Below are positions 6,617-11,938 of a stretch of 11,938 nt of DNA, in pieces. Source of the stretch: Candidatus Aminicenantota bacterium (GTDB lineage: Bacteria > Acidobacteriota > Aminicenantia > UBA2199). A program made the translations under genes and the position numbers. The notes under the pieces were generated by a model. That model made no database searches. It worked only from the letters and a program-made list of their open reading frames with translations, and had not been told where the DNA came from. Each line of letters opens with the position of its first letter. Positions within the stretch are counted from its first letter, which is position 1. Where the stretch lies: assembly GCA_020355945.1 (NCBI GenBank), contig CP070627.1, forward strand, positions 7,317,771 to 7,329,708, written 5' to 3'.

Positions 6617-7266
6617 GAGAAAGAATAAACACAGCCACTGGTTTTACTTTAATTGAGATTGTTATTGTGATTGCTTTAACCTCAATTGTATTGGTGACGA
6701 TTTTTCAAGCCCTGGGTAGAGTCAGGGAGAATGAGGCCAGGTTTGATGAGCAGAGGGAAGGTGAAAAAGAGGTTTACCTCCTTTACAACCGTTTGTCAAA
6801 CCTTTTTAAAAATACTTCCTCCTTCAAGGTTTTTAATAACCGGGACCAGTCGGTCTATTTCCAGGGCGGTGGGAATGGCGTGATCTTTTTGTCGCGAGCC
6901 CCGCTTATATCTCCCTATGGCGGCGTCCATTTTATTGAGATTGGTTGGGGTGAGCAACGGATTTTATACCGGGAGAACCTTTTCAGGGAGCCGGAGGAGG
7001 GTGGTTTTATTTCTTTTGAGGAATTGGAACAGGAAACCTTCCATACACTCCTGGAGGGTGTTGAACAGGCCTGGTTCCGGTATTATTTGTATGACAACGG
7101 CGTTGGAGATTTTGTATGGAAAGAGGTGGTGAATTCCTTTGAAAAAGACCCACTGCCTCTTAAAATCTCCCTTGATATCGTGTATGACCGCAAGGAGTAT
7201 CATTTCATGTTTCACAAGGTGATTACAGATGAAAATAAAGAAATCCCGCCTCACTTACTTAAATAG
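6613..7266 (+). CDS. gspJ: GspJ T2SS minor pseudopilin
   Basis: The 217-residue protein has a compact ten-residue leader (MRERINTATG) and the cleavage motif G|FTLIE, followed by the hydrophobic helix IVIVIALTSIVLVTIFQAL. Length and pattern are normal for GspJ: a charged helix after the membrane part (REGEKEVYLLYNRL), then beta strands such as GVIFLSRAP, HFIEIGW and FRYYLYDNG. It would form the tip complex with GspI and GspK. Its ATG overlaps the gspI stop (ATGA), indicating translational coupling, and its TAG is followed at once by the ATG used for gspK. It is the only pseudopilin here with an ordinary leader and no repeat insertion. Confidence 0.88.
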   Translation: MRERINTATGFTLIEIVIVIALTSIVLVTIFQALGRVRENEARFDEQREGEKEVYLLYNRLSNLFKNTSSFKVFNNRDQSVYFQGGGNGVIFLSRAPLISPYGGVHFIEIGWGEQRILYRENLFREPEEGGFISFEELEQETFHTLLEGVEQAWFRYYLYDNGVGDFVWKEVVNSFEKDPLPLKISLDIVYDRKEYHFMFHKVITDENKEIPPHLLK

Positions 7267-8562
7267 ATGGAAGGGTATAAGGGTAGAATACAGATGACGG
7301 ATGAAACAAACTTCAATAAAAAGTTTTTGCGGAAAATGGCGGGTCCAGGGGGGCCCCGCGGCGCGGGGAGCCTATTAGAGATGGTATTGTTTCTGATGAT
7401 GTTTTCCATTTCCCCACCTGGACCTGTAACCTGCACCTGTCACCTCAGGCAAAAAAGCGCCCCCCTTAATAGGGAGTCCGCGCCGCGGACCCGCCGGAGG
7501 CGAGGCAGTGTGATTTTTATTGTACTGGTATTTATCATAGCCATGACTACCCTGGTCTGGATTACCACCATGAAAGTAAGTTCCGAAGCTGATTTTCTTG
7601 AAAGCGAACTTTCCCGGTTAAGGGCTTATACGTTATGTATGAGTGGTTTTGAATTTTTAAAGAACCGGCTGTCCACTGGCAGACGCACGAATATCGAGTT
7701 TTTAGACGGCAGGCATGAGCCTCATTCCCCGCGATTGTTATTGGATGGCAGTGATACCCGGTTTCAATTCCTGGATATTATTCAAGACAAGTATCGTCAG
7801 CGGTTATATTTTTCTGACCCGGATCAAATGGGTTTTATTATAAATTTGCAGGACAGTGCTGGCTTAATTAATGTGTTTAAGATAGACCGGACATTATTTA
7901 AGAATTTATTGGAGTATCATGGTTTTTCCCCGGGGGATGGGGATATTATTTTGGATTCTTTATTTGATTGGATGGACAAGGATAGTTTTAGCCGTGCTCA
8001 CGGTGCGGAGAGTGATTATTACCTGGGAGAATTCGGTTATTCGGCGGCCAATCACCTGGTGGATTCTGTGGATGAATTACTACTGGTGCGGGGGATGGAT
8101 CGATATATTTTTGAAAAAATCGGCAAACTACTGGATTTTACTATTGGGAACCAGGGTCTAAATCCCAATACCATGCCAGCAGAGGTTTTTTATTTGTTTA
8201 AGGGAATCGATGCCCATCATATTGAGCTTGTCATGGAAAAACGTTTACAGGAAAGGGGAATCGAGGGGGTTGGCGTAATGACCCTGGTATCGGGTTATAA
8301 TTTTTCGGCCTTTCCCAATGCCTTCCAATTTTTTACTTCTAACACAACTTATGTTAAAATCAAAGCTCAAATGGATGAAGAGCGATTTTTTTATATTATG
8401 TTTCGGCTGGATAAGGTAGGCGGCGGCGGGTCCATGAGACCGGCAGCAGACAAGACCACACCGGAGCAAATGCCCCGGGAAGATACCGCTGCTGTTGAAG
8501 ATTTTAATCGCTATTATCATATCTACAATTGGCAAGAGGGAACAGAATGGATGGAGTGGTAA
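7267..8562 (+). CDS. gspK: GspK T2SS tip pseudopilin with an unusually long leader
   Basis: GspK caps the pseudopilus. The prepilin site is RRRRG|SVIFIVLVFIIAMTTLVW (cleavage after Gly80), lacking Glu5 as is normal for GspK. The periplasmic part carries the family blocks INVFKIDRTLFKNLL, SLFDWMDKDSF followed by HGAESDYY, and GLNPNTMPAEVFYLF. The mature part is about 351 residues. The leader of about 80 residues is several times the usual length because a repeat element (7338-7495) lies inside it. It even contains an extra hydrophobic stretch (SLLEMVLFLMMFS, 35-47). The start is uncertain: the ATG at 7267 touches the gspJ stop but lacks a ribosome site, the ATG at 7294 has AGGG ten bases upstream, and the ATG at 7336 is also in frame. 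The C-terminal end overlaps gspL by 16 bp. Gene identity is firm; the start is not. Confidence 0.88.
   Translation: MEGYKGRIQMTDETNFNKKFLRKMAGPGGPRGAGSLLEMVLFLMMFSISPPGPVTCTCHLRQKSAPLNRESAPRTRRRRGSVIFIVLVFIIAMTTLVWITTMKVSSEADFLESELSRLRAYTLCMSGFEFLKNRLSTGRRTNIEFLDGRHEPHSPRLLLDGSDTRFQFLDIIQDKYRQRLYFSDPDQMGFIINLQDSAGLINVFKIDRTLFKNLLEYHGFSPGDGDIILDSLFDWMDKDSFSRAHGAESDYYLGEFGYSAANHLVDSVDELLLVRGMDRYIFEKIGKLLDFTIGNQGLNPNTMPAEVFYLFKGIDAHHIELVMEKRLQERGIEGVGVMTLVSGYNFSAFPNAFQFFTSNTTYVKIKAQMDEERFFYIMFRLDKVGGGGSMRPAADKTTPEQMPREDTAAVEDFNRYYHIYNWQEGTEWMEW
7338..7495. mobile_element. REPIN/MITE-like element with inverted ends inside the gspK leader
   Basis: The ends are perfect 9-bp inverted repeats, GGCGGGTCC (7338-7346) and GGACCCGCC (7487-7495). 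Reading inward, both ends continue into CGCGGCGCGG and, a few bases on, CCTATTA in the same order; the left arm carries about 11 extra bases. Each arm also contains its own palindrome: CCCCGCG-G-CGCGGGG at 7354-7368 and GTCCGCG-C-CGCGGAC at 7476-7490. Two inverted copies of a palindromic unit around a spacer is the build of a REPIN or a small non-autonomous element. Removing 7339-7494 (156 bp, 52 codons) leaves an in-frame FLRKM-RRRG|SVIF leader of normal size. No transposase is present. Confidence 0.65.
7416..7441. repeat. 13-bp tandem repeat of ACCTG units
   Basis: ACCTGGACCTGTA (7416-7428) and ACCTGCACCTGTC (7429-7441) are adjacent 13-bp units differing at two positions; a partial third unit (ACCTC) follows. 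They sit in the spacer of the element in the gspK leader and read through as VTCTCHL-type residues. Confidence 0.6.
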
Positions 8563-9797
8563 ATCGTATGACAGCGAATGCAGCAAAGGTGTACTGGTTT
8601 AACTCAGCCAGCGGCGAGATTTATCTTTCAGAGGAGCAGCTGCCCCAGAACAAGCGGCAGTTATACCTGGTGATTAACCGGGAAACATTGTACTTTGGTA
8701 AATTTTCTCTTCACAGCAAAAAACGGGTGAAAGACAGCGATGTTTTAAATATCCAGGGCCACTTCGTCCCCTTTAAAAGCGACTTTATGAATTTTATTTA
8801 CGGCACTGAAAAACAAAAACAGCAGGAAAAGCACTTTTTTTTCTGGGTGGGTCCTTTACCTTCGGACCTTAACGTGGAAAGTTTTTTCTACGATGAAATC
8901 CCCGAATCTTTGATGTTTAAGGGAAACCCGGAGACAGTGAAAAATTACAATCTTTTTGTATTCAAACGGGTCAGCGGGTATGAAATTATCTACTTTAACG
9001 TTCACACCTATGATTTCTATTCGATTTTTGAGAAAGAGGCCGCCGGGGTCGCCGAAAAAATAGCCCTGTTGATGCGAAAATTTGCCGTGGGTATCGCAGG
9101 TAGAGAGGAGAAGGTAAAGATTCTTACCGAATGCGATATCCCTTCACTGCACCGACTGCGTTCAGAGGGCAATTACACCTTTGATGTGGACTTGATCAAA
9201 AGCGAGGATGACAGGACCTTTTTTTTCCCGGATTTTTTCCCGGTGGAAAAGAAATTTTCCAATTTATCTCAAAGTAAACAGATCAAAAGTATCAAAACCA
9301 TTGGCCGGCAGTGGGCCAGGAATTTAACTATTATTATGCTGCTTTTGCTCTTAGTGATTCTTTTGAATGTTTGGGGGTTTATCCAGTTGAAAAAGGATAA
9401 TACCCAATTGAAGCATGCGTTTGCAGAAATTGGTGAAGTTCTTACCACATCGGAAACGATCGAGTTCCGGTTAAATAAAATTAAGAAAAAGATTTCCCAA
9501 TACCCGGACCACATGTTGTACTTAAAGACCATTTCCCGGTGTATGGATGCGGATTCGGTTTTAATCGGTTATTCATTGGGGGATGGGAGAATTCTTATTG
9601 AAGGTTATTCTCCCGACAGTTTGGGATTGTTGACATGTCTGCGCCAGAGCAACCAATTTCAAGACGTGCGCTTTAAAACCACGGTGACTAAAAATGTTTA
9701 CTCCCAGAGGGAGAAATTCGAAATTGAAATGCTTCTCAGGACCCCGGGAACTGGGGCTAAACCAGCACCGAGAGGTAAAAAACAGGATAATCAATGA
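8547..9797 (+). CDS. gspL: GspL-like T2SS inner-membrane platform protein
   Basis: I use the ATG at 8547, which has GAGGG six bases upstream; a TTG at 8529 in the same frame has no ribosome site. The 416-residue protein has a cytoplasmic N-terminal half (about 1-255, an actin-like fold in GspL that binds the GspE ATPase), including the FFFPDFFPVEKK block just before the membrane. One strong membrane helix follows (about 258-280, IIMLLLLLVILLNVWGF), then a short coiled segment. The PilN/GspL-type periplasmic domain comes last (GRILIEGYSPDSLGLLTCL, 'DVRFKTTVTKN'). The N-terminal half is divergent; the identity rests on topology, length, C-terminal pattern and position between gspK and gspM. It overlaps both neighbours, so translation is coupled. 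Confidence 0.8.
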   Translation: MDGVVNRMTANAAKVYWFNSASGEIYLSEEQLPQNKRQLYLVINRETLYFGKFSLHSKKRVKDSDVLNIQGHFVPFKSDFMNFIYGTEKQKQQEKHFFFWVGPLPSDLNVESFFYDEIPESLMFKGNPETVKNYNLFVFKRVSGYEIIYFNVHTYDFYSIFEKEAAGVAEKIALLMRKFAVGIAGREEKVKILTECDIPSLHRLRSEGNYTFDVDLIKSEDDRTFFFPDFFPVEKKFSNLSQSKQIKSIKTIGRQWARNLTIIMLLLLLVILLNVWGFIQLKKDNTQLKHAFAEIGEVLTTSETIEFRLNKIKKKISQYPDHMLYLKTISRCMDADSVLIGYSLGDGRILIEGYSPDSLGLLTCLRQSNQFQDVRFKTTVTKNVYSQREKFEIEMLLRTPGTGAKPAPRGKKQDNQ

Positions 9798-10348
9798 CAA
9801 AATTACCCGGATTGAGAGGAAAATTTCAACTGGTGAGGAACCTGCCAAAAGGTTTGATAATCAAAGTGGCAATGGTGTTGGTCCTGTCGATTATCGCGGT
9901 CCTGTTGTTTTATACCAATAAGGACCTGATGAAAAAAAATCAAAAGATGATCAAGTACATCAAAAACGAGGAGGTGTTTAAACGGGAGTTGATGCACCTC
10001 AAAAAGAGTGAAAACCAGTTCGAGAAATATATCGTTAAGGTTGGAAAAAATGCAGCCAATGCAGACCTGGAAAAAATCAAGTCCGGTTATATCGACGAAC
10101 TGCTGGATATGATCAAAAAAGACAATTTGCAGGTGGATTCCTATCGATCGGAAATCCAGGAGAGCGATGGATTTGCGATATTTAAATACAATATAACCAT
10201 TGTAGGAGATTTTATCCAGGTGCTTCGTTTTTTAAACCGCCTGCTGGAACAGACCAGGCATATCTACGTCTCCAGGTATGATATCCGGTTACATATCAGC
10301 ACCTTGGTGCGGATGGGATTAACAGTGGATATCATCGGGATGGAGTGA
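9794..10348 (+). CDS. gspM: GspM-like (PilO-type) T2SS inner-membrane protein
   Basis: This 184-residue bitopic protein has a short basic N-terminus, one membrane helix (about 21-40), a Lys/Glu-rich coiled coil (about 42-110) and a ferredoxin-like domain. That domain carries the PilO/GspM signature pattern: YNITIVGDFIQVLRFLNRL, then HIYVSRYDIRL and LTVDIIGM. GspM pairs with GspL and links the cytoplasmic ATPase to the periplasmic parts. The ATG overlaps the gspL stop as ATGA. The domain looks closer to PilO than to classical enterobacterial GspM, which is common in environmental T2SS clusters. Confidence 0.8.
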   Translation: MTKLPGLRGKFQLVRNLPKGLIIKVAMVLVLSIIAVLLFYTNKDLMKKNQKMIKYIKNEEVFKRELMHLKKSENQFEKYIVKVGKNAANADLEKIKSGYIDELLDMIKKDNLQVDSYRSEIQESDGFAIFKYNITIVGDFIQVLRFLNRLLEQTRHIYVSRYDIRLHISTLVRMGLTVDIIGME

Positions 10349-10357
10349 GGAAGTAAA

Positions 10358-11089
10358 ATGAAGGCAGCTAAATTTTTAAAGAAAATCGATTCCAGGGTGA
10401 TTCAAACCCTGGTGATGATGGTGATAGTTGGTTTTTTTATTTACCTGGTTTATCATCATTTTCAACTGTTTAGTGGGTACCAGGAGATAAAGCAGGGTGA
10501 AAACATGCGTCCGGTTGAGCGTCCTCCCTGGCAGACCCCTGGATTTTTTAATTTTACACCGGATGAAGATTATGAAAATATCGAAAAGTACCAATTATTT
10601 TCCTTTAAAAAAAAGAAAATACCAAAGCCCCGATATTTGGCGGATGGTGACTCGGGTGTACCTGTATCCGATAAATACCGACTGCTGGGAGTGGTGAAGA
10701 AAGATCGGTTATTCCTTTTGGTGCGCTTTAATGCCGACAATAAAATCCGGTTGGTTGCCCGGGGCATGAACATTGATGACGATTTCCGGGTTGAAAAGAT
10801 ATCCCTCGATCGCGTCATTATAACGAATCCTTCGGGACAGGAACACACCTATAAGATTTTCAAGAAAGAATACGGGGATACGTACGCAGGGAGAGACACC
10901 GATAACACCAACGCCAATACCTATCCTAAAAGAGGCCTGCAAATGATGAGAAGATATAATCAAATTAAAAAGCACAGGGAAGATGAGAGAATCGATGAAC
11001 CGGTAAAACTGGATGTAGATGATGAAAAAAACCTAAAGAAAAAAAAAGCCGGAGATGATGAAAAAAACAGGGAAAATGAAGGGAGCTGA
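10358..11089 (+). CDS. gspC: GspC-like T2SS clamp protein without PDZ domain
   Basis: The 243-residue protein has a short cytoplasmic basic N-terminus, one membrane helix (about 14-36) and a Pro-rich linker. The homology-region (HR) domain of GspC/PulC spans about 105-168: YRLLGVVKKDRLFLLVRF, ARGMNIDDDFRVEKISLDRVIITN written in pieces, and a final KIF strand. HR binds the N0 domain of the secretin, which is encoded next. There is no PDZ or coiled-coil module after HR; instead a very charged Lys/Asp/Glu/Asn tail fills about 195-243. A ribosome site (GAGGAAG) precedes the ATG nine bases after the gspM stop. Position directly before gspD is the usual gspC-gspD order. The HR match is clear; the tail is unusual. 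Confidence 0.8.
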   Translation: MKAAKFLKKIDSRVIQTLVMMVIVGFFIYLVYHHFQLFSGYQEIKQGENMRPVERPPWQTPGFFNFTPDEDYENIEKYQLFSFKKKKIPKPRYLADGDSGVPVSDKYRLLGVVKKDRLFLLVRFNADNKIRLVARGMNIDDDFRVEKISLDRVIITNPSGQEHTYKIFKKEYGDTYAGRDTDNTNANTYPKRGLQMMRRYNQIKKHREDERIDEPVKLDVDDEKNLKKKKAGDDEKNRENEGS

Positions 11090-11094
11090 GAATC

Positions 11095-11938
11095 ATGATA
11101 AGTAAAAGGGAAATGAATCATACCAGTAAATTGTTTTCAGTGGTTTCAGTCTTGCTGATGTTGATTTTGGCCGGTTGTGTATCCCATAGGCAGCTGCCGG
11201 TGAATATTATCAAAGGTGAGCCCGAAGAAGCCAAAGAAAAGGTTGAAGAGAAAGCGCCCGCTAAAAAGAAAACCGGTAAGGTGGTGTGGGTGCAGCAGCC
11301 CCTGGAAAAGGAATCCATTATTAGTCTCGGTGCCAGGAAGGGCCCGGATTACCTGATGAATTTTGACGATATTACTATCCCGGATTTTATCGATGCCATG
11401 ATGTCCGGGGTTTTTAAAAAGAATTATTTAATGACTGACAGGATCATGGGAATAGGAACGCGGTTTACCATAAAAATGACCGAGGATTTAAAACCTGAGC
11501 GTGCGTTCCAGTTGTTTAAAAGTATCCTGGCCATGTACAATATCTCGGTAACCAAAAAGGAAAATACTTACATATTTGACCTGGTCAAAGAGGGTGCGGT
11601 GATGACGTTAAAGGGGCCGATGATATACGGCAGGCAGGTGCCGGAAGGATTCCCCCTTAACGCCGATGATGAAGTCACCTTTGTGGTTCCCTTTTACAAT
11701 ATTACACCGGAGGCTGTAAAAGCCATTATCGAGGCGCAAATGCCGGCCCAATCCCTGGTGTTTCCCGTCAAAGAACTCAACCTGTTGGTCATCAACGGCA
11801 ATTACGAAGATATTCGCTACACTCTTTCCTTTATCGATTTATTGGACCGGGCGCAGTTCAAAGACAAAACCGTGGTGATGATTACGCCAGAGTACTGGGA
11901 TATTGATGATTTCCGCGATAAAGTCCTGGAGTTATTGT
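11095..11938 (+). CDS. gspD: GspD secretin, lipoprotein type, 3' part cut by window edge
   Basis: From the ATG at 11095 (GGGAG nine bases upstream) 281 codons are open to the window end. A signal peptide ends in the lipobox LAGC with Cys28, so this secretin is itself lipidated; in such cases a separate pilotin may not be needed (inference). A charged Glu/Lys linker (about 40-63) leads to the N0 domain: YLMNFDDITIPDFIDAMM, then TRFTIKMTEDLKPERAFQLF and NTYIFDL, about 87-165. An N1 domain with FVVPFYNITPEAVKAIIEAQ and LNLLVINGNYEDI follows. The rest of N1-N3 and the pore-forming secretin domain lie beyond the edge. N0 is the partner of the GspC HR domain encoded just upstream. A second in-frame ATG at 11113 has AGGG too close and is less likely. 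Confidence 0.88.
   Translation, partial: MISKREMNHTSKLFSVVSVLLMLILAGCVSHRQLPVNIIKGEPEEAKEKVEEKAPAKKKTGKVVWVQQPLEKESIISLGARKGPDYLMNFDDITIPDFIDAMMSGVFKKNYLMTDRIMGIGTRFTIKMTEDLKPERAFQLFKSILAMYNISVTKKENTYIFDLVKEGAVMTLKGPMIYGRQVPEGFPLNADDEVTFVVPFYNITPEAVKAIIEAQMPAQSLVFPVKELNLLVINGNYEDIRYTLSFIDLLDRAQFKDKTVVMITPEYWDIDDFRDKVLELL

Noticed and set aside
8529..8546. TTG at 8529 as the gspL start
   Set aside because: There is no ribosome site before it, whereas the ATG at 8547 has GAGGG at good spacing.
1..11938. tRNA, rRNA or known riboswitch
   Set aside because: No cloverleaf, rRNA-like segment or recognisable aptamer was seen; the gene-free gaps are under 150 bp and AT-rich.

Overview
The window reads as a chromosomal stretch of a diderm (Gram-negative-type) bacterium. 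It encodes a type II secretion system (T2SS) with a lipoprotein secretin, an outer-membrane barrel protein and a protein ending in a TonB-like periplasmic domain. The combination of kinase-like membrane proteins, Ig/PKD lipoproteins and moderate GC would fit an Acidobacteriota/Aminicenantia-like or deltaproteobacterial-type genome. That placement is a guess; nothing here fixes the taxon.

Layout. (1) 1-1843, minus strand: a two-gene phage-defence-type cassette, an AAA15/ABC-like ATPase followed by an RloB-family protein cut by the left edge (AbiL / RloAB-like), with a near-consensus promoter at 1815-1843. (2) 1940-4649, minus strand: a two-gene unit made of a degenerate Ser/Thr kinase fused through one membrane helix and a long coiled coil to a TonB-like C-terminal domain, then a DUF481-like outer-membrane barrel protein starting at TTG five bases after the kinase stop. 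(3) 4684-11938, plus strand: a long co-directional operon that starts with an Ig/Ig/PKD lipoprotein and continues as gspH-I-J-K-L-M-C-D, with most junctions overlapping or nearly touching; gspD runs off the right edge. gspE, gspF and gspG are not in the window.

How the genes work together. The T2SS genes specify the minor pseudopilins (H, I, J, K), the inner-membrane platform proteins (L, M), the clamp protein (C) and the outer-membrane secretin (D). The leading PKD lipoprotein is probably a surface or periplasmic partner or cargo of that system. Region 2 looks like an envelope-spanning pair: pseudokinase in the cytoplasm, TonB-like domain in the periplasm, barrel in the outer membrane.

Most notable: gspH is broken by one base at a run of nine T inside its transmembrane helix, at a site that looks suited to slippage. 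Short repeats are also concentrated in the leader-peptide (cleaved) parts of gspH, gspI and gspK. They include a roughly 157-bp REPIN/MITE-like element with inverted ends that sits in frame in gspK and extends its prepilin leader to 80 residues.
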